DNA from: Erysipelotrichaceae bacterium
GTDB lineage: Bacteria; Bacillota_I; Bacilli_A; Erysipelotrichales; Erysipelotrichaceae
Direction of reading: 5' to 3'
DNA length: 10,424 nucleotides
NCBI GenBank assembly: GCA_030533035.1
Contig: JAUNJW010000053.1
Span: 1-10,424 of the forward strand
In this document: piece after piece, positions 1 through 5,644 of the stretch
How positions within the stretch are numbered: the stretch's first letter is position 1
How the letters are laid out: each line of letters starts with the position of its first letter
Translations under genes and position numbers: made by a program
Notes under the pieces: generated by a model
The model's database searches: none
What the model saw: only the letters and a program-made list of their open reading frames with translations
Told to the model about the DNA's origin: nothing

Positions 1-143
1 CCGACCACGCCGAGGCCCGCCTGCGCGAGCACGACGGCCACGTCATCGGAGCCCGCGAACAGCGCGCAGCCCAGGCCGATGACGAACATCCAGCAGCTGC
101 CGATGCCATAGGCTAGGGTTGCCAGCGCCGTGCCGGCTTTGGG
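1..143 (-). CDS. Partial membrane transporter fragment, NCS1/CytX-like, probably from a foreign genome
   Basis: Read on the minus strand from about 143 down to the window edge, one frame is open and gives a hydrophobic, glycine-rich stretch containing ATLAYGIGSCWMFVIGLG followed by ALFAGSDDVAVVLAQAGLG. This looks like a transmembrane segment and loop of nucleobase:cation symporter-1 transporters, closest in my recollection to the CytX (hydroxymethylpyrimidine) branch. The gene is incomplete at both ends: it runs off the window on one side and merges into the Pro/Thr-repeat coding tract of another gene on the other. GC content of bases 1-110 is about 71%, clearly above the rest of the window, and suggests an actinobacterial source such as Coriobacteriia. 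The family call is tentative; the mismatch in composition and frame with its neighbour is what I am surest of. Confidence 0.5.
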
Positions 144-2611
144 GTTGGTGCGGGTTCCGGGGTTGGTGTGGGAGCCGGAGCCGCTGATGGTGATGGAGCC
201 GGAGCCGGGGTCGGGGTCGGTGTTGGTTCCTCCCCGTTTTCATCGTTAATATTATTGATCTCCTGTCCGTAGATCTCATCCAGCGGAACGACTGTAAGCT
301 TGCGCACAGACGGAATATCATCCTCGATCGTTTCACCATCCAGAAGAATGTACAGTGTCAGCTTTTTGATTCCGTCTTTCACAAAGAGTCCGGAAGAACT
401 GGAGAAACTATTGATCCGCTCCTGCGTGTATTGAATTTCCCAGTACTCGTTATACAGAGTCCGGTCTGCCTCTTCATCCCTTACGACGACTCTGTAGAAT
501 TTATTGGTGAATCCGTAATTTTTAACGTGATAGGTGATCTGTTCCTTCCCGTCAATGTATTCATGTTCAATGAATGTACTCAGATGCCCCATGCCGAGTT
601 CTGCCGTATAGCGGCTGTCCGGTATATTCCCGGTGTGCGTGGATACTGCTACCGGGAACTTCATCGGTTCTTTATCATTGCCATATCCCGAAACAAACAC
701 ATCGACCGTCAGCTCCGCTGTCTCACCGGGTTTCAGGGATACGGGCACTGTCTTGACCGGCAGGTCATGCACCAGGACCGTGATCTCATCCACATCCAGA
801 AGCCCGTTGTTTTCCACGGTGATCTGAAGAGGTGTCGTTCGCTGCGGCATCGCAGTGTCTTCTTCCGGGAATACCGCCTTGGTGATCGTGACATGACGGT
901 TGGCGTCACGTGCCTTGAGATAGAGATCCGTCTGTGTATCGGTGAAACGTTCGTCATCAGTTCCGACCAGCAGTGCCTTCTGGCCCTTCAGCAGAGTCTC
1001 CGGCACATTGCCGCTCTTCATCAGTTTTTCGGCATCGGTGCTGTCCGGATCATAGTTGATATCGTAGTTCTGAACACTGTATACAACGACCGGTTCATCC
1101 TCATATGTGAAGGCGATGCCGGAATGATTGACTGCGGAGAATTCCTCCACCGCACTCAGATTGATCCGTTTCCAGTTCACACCGCCGTCGCTGCTGAGAA
1201 GACCGTACAGATCTGCTTTGGAATCTTTGTTGGATGTACCGACGATCATGACAGATGAGCTGCCGAATTTGCCGTAGATTTCATAGTTTGATGAAGGGAT
1301 CGGAATATCTTTCGGTGTGATGCGGCTGCTCTCCATCCTTTCGCTGAGTGACCAGATCCCTCCCTGTTCATACCAGATGAGATTTGTAAAACCGAAGCCG
1401 GCATGGACAAATCTGGCGACTTCAGCAAAAGGTTTTGTCCAGACTTTGTTTCCGGACTGCCAGAGTTCCACGACAGCCATTCCATCGGTATCTCTGTAGC
1501 TGACCGCAACTGCCGGCGATCCGCGGAAGCAGTCAACAGACACTTCTTTAACGGAGCCGGTCACTTCGGTGATCTTATTGCGGACCCAGCTGCCGTTCTT
1601 TCTTTCTGCAGTCCAGATCTCATGGGTGAACGACCTGTCCGCCCCGGCCGGGTCATGGACGCTGCTGGTATACCAGCAGACAACCGGATTGCCATCCTTG
1701 TCGGCACCGACACGGGCGCAGACGGCACACAGTCCGCTGTCATCCCCCGCGTATTCCGTGATGCGCTCTTTTGTATGCCAGGATGTGCCTGTTACAAGCT
1801 CCGTAAAGAATATGTCGCTGTCAGCGGCGATCTCTTCCAGGGATGCTTTTTCCGGAAGCGGTCCCATCGCGTTGCGCCAGACAAGGAAGGTATTGCTGGT
1901 GGTGTCATCGTGGAAGACATACGGCTCAAAGTCTGCCGTTCCGTCGTCTGCGGAATCTTCTTCGATCCATACCGGCTCGGAAAGGAAGTCATTGGCCAGG
2001 TTGAAATAGAAATTCATCAGCCGGGAACGGTTGCCCGCCGGACGTGAGGAATCATTTCCGAGGAATACCCCGGTCATCTGCGGAATTGCTCTGGAACCGC
2101 TCCGCACGAGCTTGATCAGATTGTCCGAATAGATATTTTCAGCGATCTTTGTGGCATAATCCGCTTCATCCGTCAGACCGGCCGCCAGCGCCGCCGCGTT
2201 GTTTGCTTCATTGGTATCCACAGCGCCTGTATGCCATACCGCCTCCCCTTCCGGCTCATCGGAAAGCAGCGGGATCGAAGCGTAGCCGTTTGCCAGCAGC
2301 TGTGCCTCTATATAGTCCTCAGACGGTGCCTCAAGGAGTGACTCACCGTTTCCTTCATGCTTGACGAAATCATGCGATCCGGAGACGATCTTGAATACAA
2401 GTATGTTTTTACCGAACACTTTCAGTTTTATTCCGCATTCACCGGCCAGGATGAGATGATCCACCCCGGCTGCCGGATAGAACTCATTCTGTCCGGCAAA
2501 GGAACCGGCGCCGTAAAGACCGACGGTAAAGATTCTCGCCAGTCCGAGACCGCCTAAAAACTCAAGGCCGCTTTTCCATCCGATGTTGAAAGCATCCGGC
2601 TGGAAGTAAAT
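113..2611 (-). CDS. C-terminal part of a large secreted surface protein (Asp-box and CARDB-like domains, Pro-rich linker), frameshifted
   Basis: The frame is open from 2611; the first plausible start codon is a GTG at 2462-2464, giving 783 residues, but good protein sequence continues upstream of it (FQPDAFNIGWKSGLEF and on). I therefore read this as the continuation of the 2554-3516 protein after a frameshift, not a separate gene. Counting from the GTG, an Asp-box (BNR) motif, SSDGGVNW, lies at residues 424-431 in a beta-rich region suggestive of a sialidase-like propeller. Residues about 520-590 resemble a CARDB adhesion domain (ENNGLLDVDEITVLVHD, then LKPGETAEL). From about residue 745 comes a Pro/Thr/Ala linker of the kind that precedes a cell-wall or membrane anchor. 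No LPXTG or terminal membrane helix follows; the last residues (ARRWQP) are read from the GC-rich foreign DNA. No catalytic sialidase arginine triad was identified, so I would not call it an enzyme. Likely role: surface adhesin or ligand binder. Confidence 0.7.
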   Translation of the reverse strand: MYFQPDAFNIGWKSGLEFLGGLGLARIFTVGLYGAGSFAGQNEFYPAAGVDHLILAGECGIKLKVFGKNILVFKIVSGSHDFVKHEGNGESLLEAPSEDYIEAQLLANGYASIPLLSDEPEGEAVWHTGAVDTNEANNAAALAAGLTDEADYATKIAENIYSDNLIKLVRSGSRAIPQMTGVFLGNDSSRPAGNRSRLMNFYFNLANDFLSEPVWIEEDSADDGTADFEPYVFHDDTTSNTFLVWRNAMGPLPEKASLEEIAADSDIFFTELVTGTSWHTKERITEYAGDDSGLCAVCARVGADKDGNPVVCWYTSSVHDPAGADRSFTHEIWTAERKNGSWVRNKITEVTGSVKEVSVDCFRGSPAVAVSYRDTDGMAVVELWQSGNKVWTKPFAEVARFVHAGFGFTNLIWYEQGGIWSLSERMESSRITPKDIPIPSSNYEIYGKFGSSSVMIVGTSNKDSKADLYGLLSSDGGVNWKRINLSAVEEFSAVNHSGIAFTYEDEPVVVYSVQNYDINYDPDSTDAEKLMKSGNVPETLLKGQKALLVGTDDERFTDTQTDLYLKARDANRHVTITKAVFPEEDTAMPQRTTPLQITVENNGLLDVDEITVLVHDLPVKTVPVSLKPGETAELTVDVFVSGYGNDKEPMKFPVAVSTHTGNIPDSRYTAELGMGHLSTFIEHEYIDGKEQITYHVKNYGFTNKFYRVVVRDEEADRTLYNEYWEIQYTQERINSFSSSSGLFVKDGIKKLTLYILLDGETIEDDIPSVRKLTVVPLDEIYGQEINNINDENGEEPTPTPTPAPAPSPSAAPAPTPTPEPAPTPKPARRWQP
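138..229 (-). repeat. Pro/Thr/Ala-Pro low-complexity repeat coding for a linker
   Basis: On the minus strand this encodes alternating PT, PA, PS and PE dipeptides (PTPTPTPAPAPSPSAAPAP and on). The DNA is a degenerate short tandem repeat; GGAGCCGGAGCCG-type units occur at about 171-183 and 195-207. Such linkers usually span the cell wall between exported domains and the anchor. The tract is also where the coding sequence changes to unrelated GC-rich DNA, and low-complexity repeats are typical join points. Confidence 0.75.
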
Positions 2612-3516
2612 TTACTGCTGGCATCGTCGAACACAAAGGAGAACTGGAAATTTCCGTCCACGCCTCCGGACAGTGTGATTTCCCATGTCAGTATCGAATA
2701 CTGGCCGACAACGTCAAAACCGTTGCCGACATAGAAGGACAGCTTGCCGCGCAGAGGCTCATTCGTATTCATGTTTCCCTGCAGATAGCCGGAAACGATC
2801 ATCGTCCATCCCAGCTGTTTTCCGGAGATCGCTGACTTTTTCTCGCCGTCGCCGTCAAACGCTTCCCGCAGGTCGTCTAAGTCCGGATCTTCCGGCTGGG
2901 TGCCCTTCGCGACGTTATTCCAGAACGATACATCTGAGGCATTGACACCGAAGCCGACGACATAGCGGCCGTCCGGATATTCCTTAGCAGTCACCGGAAT
3001 CAGGCACGGCAGAAGATTGAACTGCATGCCCGGCACGAACTCACTAAGATCGATCACAACACCGGATCCGAATTCCGTTCCGACATTCACCGGCGTCCGC
3101 TTCGCTGCTTCTCCGGTATTGATGCGGAAGTTCAGAATACGAATATATGCGTTTTTCCCGTCCGGTGCCGTGACAGAAATATAGAGCGGAGTATTCACTT
3201 TCAGATCATCCGGATAGAATTGAAAATCCGTTTGTGAAGATTCCGCTACAGTCGTCCTTGCATTGCCGTCATACTGGATGATGCTGTATTTGTATCCGGT
3301 GGCATCTCCGCCCATCGAAACATGGATCTGTACCGGTGCCGCAAGACTGCCGTCGATTTCCATGACCTGACGGGTGACATCCACCTTTTCGTCTTTATAT
3401 GTCGCGTATACAGTCAGAAGCGATGCGTCCAGAGCTTCTGTATTCTCCGCCATGCAGACAGAAACAGCGGTAACGCTGAGCAGCAGCGCAGTCAGAAATG
3501 AAATGATCTTTTTCAT
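2554..3516 (-). CDS. N-terminal part of a secreted surface protein with signal peptide (320 residues to premature stop)
   Basis: The protein starts with a classical signal peptide: KK, a hydrophobic core (IISFLTALLLSVTAVSV), and a likely cleavage near CMA-E at about residues 22-24. The mature part is beta-rich and repetitive in character, with no family I can name. The start is fixed by AAGGAG at 3524-3529, 7 bases from the ATG. The last 14 or so residues are probably out of frame, because the adjacent frame continues into the 113-2611 coding region; the intact product would be about 1,130 residues. Together the halves describe an exported, multi-domain extracellular protein. Transcription is likely from the AT-rich divergent region upstream. 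If the frameshift is genuine, the cell makes a secreted truncated protein lacking the Asp-box, CARDB-like and anchor regions. Confidence 0.8.
   Translation of the reverse strand: MKKIISFLTALLLSVTAVSVCMAENTEALDASLLTVYATYKDEKVDVTRQVMEIDGSLAAPVQIHVSMGGDATGYKYSIIQYDGNARTTVAESSQTDFQFYPDDLKVNTPLYISVTAPDGKNAYIRILNFRINTGEAAKRTPVNVGTEFGSGVVIDLSEFVPGMQFNLLPCLIPVTAKEYPDGRYVVGFGVNASDVSFWNNVAKGTQPEDPDLDDLREAFDGDGEKKSAISGKQLGWTMIVSGYLQGNMNTNEPLRGKLSFYVGNGFDVVGQYSILTWEITLSGGVDGNFQFSFVFDDASSKFTSSRMLSTSDGKAALSF
2608..2613 (-). other. Probable single-base frameshift inside the surface-protein gene
   Basis: The upstream frame reads ASSKF here, then ends 14 codons later at 2554 with SRMLSTSDGKAALSF. The -1 frame reads YFQPDAFNIGWKSGLEFLGG and stays open to 113. 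Adding one T to the run AAATTT (minus strand) restores one reading, DASSKFYFQPDAFNIG, with no stop. The site does not form a canonical X XXY YYZ slippery heptamer in the zero frame, so a deletion (real or a sequencing error) is more likely than programmed frameshifting. Confidence 0.65.
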
Positions 3517-3523
3517 AAAGGAA

Positions 3524-3529
3524 CTCCTT
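3524..3529 (-). promoter_or_regulatory. Ribosome binding site of the secreted-protein gene
   Basis: AAGGAG on the minus strand, 7 bases upstream of the ATG at 3516. The string AAGGAGTTCCT is also found directly before the ferredoxin-subunit gene at 5148-5158, which supports both start choices. Confidence 0.8.
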
Positions 3530-3546
3530 CAGGAAACTTTTTTATT

Positions 3547-3576
3547 ATTATGAATAATTTTCAGTTCTTTATTCAA
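3547..3576 (-). promoter_or_regulatory. Candidate sigma-A-type promoter for the surface-protein gene
   Basis: On the minus strand, TTGAAT (3571-3576) and CATAAT (3547-3552) are separated by 18 bases, matching the consensus -35 and -10 hexamers at 4/6 and 5/6 positions. They lie in an AT-rich stretch about 30 bases upstream of the gene's start codon. Prediction by eye only. Confidence 0.4.
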
Positions 3577-3584
3577 TCCGCTGT

Positions 3585-3601
3585 TTAAGAATTGTTCTTA
3601 A
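3585..3601. promoter_or_regulatory. Perfect 7-3-7 inverted repeat, candidate operator between divergent genes
   Basis: TTAAGAA-TTG-TTCTTAA is a perfect dyad with a 3-base centre. It lies between the divergent surface-protein and methyltransferase genes, overlapping the -35 and spacer of the plus-strand promoter and sitting just upstream of the minus-strand one. Size and symmetry suit a dimeric repressor. No regulator gene is in the window. Confidence 0.5.
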
Positions 3602-3613
3602 TTTCTGTACAAT
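3585..3613 (+). promoter_or_regulatory. Candidate promoter for the methyltransferase operon
   Basis: TTAAGA (3585-3590) and TACAAT (3608-3613) are spaced by 17 bases, matching consensus at 4/6 and 5/6. A start of transcription near 3620 would give a leader of about 95 bases containing the hairpins at 3637-3695. Confidence 0.45.
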
Positions 3614-3636
3614 GATACTGATGAAGTCCGCAGAAG

Positions 3637-3695
3637 GATGCGGACAGCCCGCCATCCGCATCAGTGCAGGCGTGCACCCGCATCCGGGGCCGGAT
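3637..3695 (+). other. Hairpin-rich 5' leader of the methyltransferase gene
   Basis: Three inverted repeats follow one another: GATGCGGA (3637-3644) with TCCGCATC (3655-3662); GTGCA with TGCAC (3664-3677); and ATCCG (3682-3686) with CGGAT (3691-3695). The last ends 9 bases before the GAGG ribosome binding site at 3705-3708. No known riboswitch class was recognised. It could be a translational or attenuation control element, or simply GC-rich spacer. Confidence 0.35.
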
Positions 3696-3714
3696 CTGCC
3701 GGAAGAGGTAAAAA

Positions 3715-4503
3715 ATGAATCTGCTTGAGGAATACTATAACAACAGGGATGAAGACGCGCGGCTTCTGTCGCAGCATGGACAGGTTGAGTATCTGACCAC
3801 AATGAAATACATCCATGAATGCCTTTCCGGTTTCCCTTCTGCCGATATTCTGGAAGTCGGCGCCGGAACCGGCAGATACAGCATCGCACTGGCGAAGGAA
3901 GGATATCCGGTCACGGCGGTTGAACTGGTGCCGCATAATCTGGATGTACTAAGGTCAAAACTGGACGGCACCGAACCGCTCACAGCTGTGCAGGGAAACG
4001 CGCTGGATCTTTCAGCATTCAAGGACAGATCGTTTGATGTGACAATGCTGCTGGGGCCCATGTACCACCTTTACACCGAAGAGGACAAGAGACAGGCGCT
4101 CTCTGAAGCCGTGCGCGTGACCAGGCCGGGCGGATATATACTTGTCGCCTATTGCATGAACGAGCCGACAGTCATTCAGTATGTGTTTCTGGGAAACCAT
4201 CTGAATGATGTCACGGAAAAGAGTGATCTGCTGACGGATGACTGGCACTGCCGAAGCGAACCGGAAGAAATATTTGACCTGGTCAGAACAGAGGATATTT
4301 CGCGGCTGAATTCCGGGTTCCCCGTGGACAGGGTCAAACTGGTGGCGGCAGACGGCGCCGCTCATTATCTGAGCGGATTCATTGACGCCATGGATGATTA
4401 CACTTTTGCGAAATGGATGGAATATCACTTTGCAACCTGTGAGAGGCAGGATCTTATCGGAGCGTCCAATCATACCCTCGATATTCTGAAAGTCCGCGGA
4501 TGA
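3715..4503 (+). CDS. Class I SAM-dependent methyltransferase
   Basis: A 262-residue protein with a Rossmann-type methyltransferase core. Motif I is DILEVGAGTGRYS (residues 44-56), the SAM-binding glycine loop. The acidic residue ending strand beta 2 is E70 in PVTAVEL, which would hold the SAM ribose. The motif near NALDLS (D97) and FDVTMLLGPMYHL (from residue 107) match the adenine-binding and motif IV positions of the Methyltransf_11/25 group. The C-terminal 100 residues are less conserved and probably form the substrate cap. The start is supported by GAGG at 3705-3708, 6 bases from the ATG. It appears to be the first gene of a short transcription unit with the 4548-4976 gene, 44 bases downstream. 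The substrate cannot be assigned; such small-molecule or protein methylases are often only generically named. Confidence 0.85.
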   Translation: MNLLEEYYNNRDEDARLLSQHGQVEYLTTMKYIHECLSGFPSADILEVGAGTGRYSIALAKEGYPVTAVELVPHNLDVLRSKLDGTEPLTAVQGNALDLSAFKDRSFDVTMLLGPMYHLYTEEDKRQALSEAVRVTRPGGYILVAYCMNEPTVIQYVFLGNHLNDVTEKSDLLTDDWHCRSEPEEIFDLVRTEDISRLNSGFPVDRVKLVAADGAAHYLSGFIDAMDDYTFAKWMEYHFATCERQDLIGASNHTLDILKVRG

Positions 4504-4547
4504 CTCCGTGAAGCACCCCGCCCAAATAGCTGAGCATTGGAGTATAT

Positions 4548-4976
4548 ATGACAGAAAACAGGAAAAACAAAATAAGAATTGCCCGCCGCGGCGACTGGAA
4601 AACTGAGCCCATGCCCGCCCGGCATGAGACCTTCGTGCTCAGCCGGTCTTTCAGCGATGCGGAAATGGCTGTTCTGAGATGCGGCCATATTCCTTCCGCC
4701 ATGGAGGACAAGTGGTTCTGGTATATGGAGGGCTCCGCTCTCTTTGCCCACCGCAGCTGGACAGGACACTGCATTTACCGGATTGACTTCAGGGAAGACA
4801 ATCATCATGCCGTGACAGTCAACCGTGATCCGGAACAGTACAAATGCACCAGTGTCAAAGAAGATACCGAGTCGCTGAACAGACTTCTGGATTGGTGGAC
4901 AGAGACACCGTATGATCACTATAATGAGTGGCTTTCGGAAGTATACGATGCGCTGAAGAAAGCCGGCAGTGAATAA
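4548..4976 (+). CDS. Small uncharacterised protein resembling a module attached to ADP-ribosylglycohydrolases
   Basis: A 142-residue soluble protein without signal peptide or membrane segment. The core motif GHIPSAMEDKWFWYMEG (residues 46-62) followed by HRSWTGHCIYRIDF (68-81) is distinctive. From memory, this MEDKWF...RSWTG signature occurs as a stand-alone protein and as a C-terminal extension of ADP-ribosylglycohydrolase family proteins, where its role is not established. It is rich in aromatic residues (many W, F, Y), which suggests a ligand-binding fold. The start is supported by GGAG 6 bases before the ATG. Its 44-base distance to the methyltransferase gene suggests co-transcription. 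No catalytic residue can be assigned. Confidence 0.6.
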   Translation: MTENRKNKIRIARRGDWKTEPMPARHETFVLSRSFSDAEMAVLRCGHIPSAMEDKWFWYMEGSALFAHRSWTGHCIYRIDFREDNHHAVTVNRDPEQYKCTSVKEDTESLNRLLDWWTETPYDHYNEWLSEVYDALKKAGSE

Positions 4977-5054
4977 GCCGGTGATTATGGACAGCGTCCG
5001 TCTGCCGTCATAACCAGGCAGGTCACTCCGCACAGGTTTTATCCGTTCAGCAGA

Positions 5055-5067
5055 TATACTGAGTATA
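5055..5067. promoter_or_regulatory. Perfect palindrome TATACT-G-AGTATA overlapping a candidate -10 element
   Basis: A 6-1-6 dyad whose left half, TATACT (5055-5060), matches a -10 hexamer at 5/6 positions. No good -35 hexamer lies 16-18 bases upstream, so if this is the promoter of the reductase operon it is either weak or activator-dependent. The centre of symmetry makes it a plausible regulator site. Confidence 0.4.
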
Positions 5068-5072
5068 GGCAG

Positions 5073-5107
5073 ACGCAGAAGGCTTCAGTGATTCTGCGTA
5101 CGCAGAA
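5073..5107. promoter_or_regulatory. Triple half-site array with a 16-bp perfect palindrome upstream of the reductase operon
   Basis: ACGCAGAA (5073-5080), TTCTGCGT (5092-5099) and ACGCAGAA (5100-5107) are exact copies and inverse copies of one octamer. The last two abut to form the 16-base palindrome TTCTGCGTACGCAGAA. It lies about 50 bases before the ferredoxin-subunit start. As DNA it looks like an operator with an extra half-site. As RNA, the middle octamer can pair with either flanking copy, giving two mutually exclusive hairpins. Confidence 0.5.
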
Positions 5108-5147
5108 CATTCAGACAGACAGCTGCCATCGATCATGATTTCGCAAA

Positions 5148-5153
5148 AAGGAG
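5148..5153 (+). promoter_or_regulatory. Ribosome binding site fixing the ferredoxin-subunit start at 5159
   Basis: AAGGAG lies 5 bases upstream of the ATG at 5159. An in-frame ATG at 5135 would place this motif inside the coding region and has no ribosome binding site of its own; it also adds only non-conserved residues. The downstream start is preferred. Confidence 0.75.
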
Positions 5154-5158
5154 TTCCT

Positions 5159-5644
5159 ATGAAGCGTTTCGGATTTATCTACGACCAGAAGAAATGCATC
5201 GGCTGCAACGTATGCCAGATGGCATGCAAGGACAAAAACAATCTGGAAATGGGCCTCTTCTTCCGCCGCACCGTTACGGTGAACTCAGAGGAGGATCCGC
5301 TCACGTTCTATCATTTCTCCGGCGCCTGCATCCATTGCGACGAAGCGGAATGCGTGAAGCACTGCCCGACCGGAGCCATGTACAGGAAAAGCGACGGAAC
5401 CGTCGGCCACCGCAAAGAGAAATGCATCGGCTGCGGGATCTGCACCCGGGTCTGCCCCCAGGCAGCGCCGAAGCTCAGCTTCCGCGACGGCCGCAGTTCC
5501 AAGTGCGACGGCTGTGCCGACTTGCGGGCCATGGGAAAGAATCCGGCCTGTGTCGATGCCTGCCTGACCCACTGTCTGCAGTTTGCTGACTATGAAACGC
5601 TCGGTGAAAACTGTGAAAGAAAGGCGGAATATCCATGGCAGTGA
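5159..5644 (+). CDS. DmsB/HycB-type ferredoxin subunit with four [4Fe-4S] cluster motifs
   Basis: A 161-residue protein carrying 16 cysteines in the order typical of DMSO reductase family electron-transfer subunits: C13-C16-C19-C23, C57-C60-C65-C69 (CIHCDEAECVKHCPTGAM), C89-C92-C95-C99 (CIGCGICTRVC), and C116-C119-C131-C135. In the family these bind four [4Fe-4S] clusters in crossed pairs and form an electron wire to the molybdenum subunit. The protein is shorter than E. coli DmsB (about 205 residues) and ends soon after the last motif; no signal or membrane segment is visible. The stop codon overlaps the start of the next gene by 10 bases, so the two are translationally coupled. I infer that it passes electrons between the FAD and molybdenum domains of the neighbouring fusion. 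A further cysteine, C152, lies outside the motifs. Confidence 0.9.
   Translation: MKRFGFIYDQKKCIGCNVCQMACKDKNNLEMGLFFRRTVTVNSEEDPLTFYHFSGACIHCDEAECVKHCPTGAMYRKSDGTVGHRKEKCIGCGICTRVCPQAAPKLSFRDGRSSKCDGCADLRAMGKNPACVDACLTHCLQFADYETLGENCERKAEYPWQ

Noticed and set aside
431-2047. Long plus-strand open frames (275 and 214 codons) opposite the surface-protein gene
   Set aside because: They lie antisense to a gene with clear domains, have no ribosome binding sites, and their translations are Cys/His/Arg-rich without recognisable motifs, as expected of mirror frames in mid-GC DNA.
2606-2620. Programmed -1 ribosomal frameshift at AAATTTAC
   Set aside because: In the zero frame the bases do not form an X XXY YYZ heptamer, and no strong downstream stem was evident. 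A deletion explains it more simply.
4978-5016. Possible terminator after the 142-residue gene
   Set aside because: The pairing GGTGATTATGGAC with GTCATAACC needs several bulges, and no T-tract follows. Not supportable as a terminator.
5135-5158. Upstream ATG giving an 8-residue longer ferredoxin subunit
   Set aside because: No ribosome binding site precedes it, and a strong AAGGAG sits at ideal distance from the next in-frame ATG.
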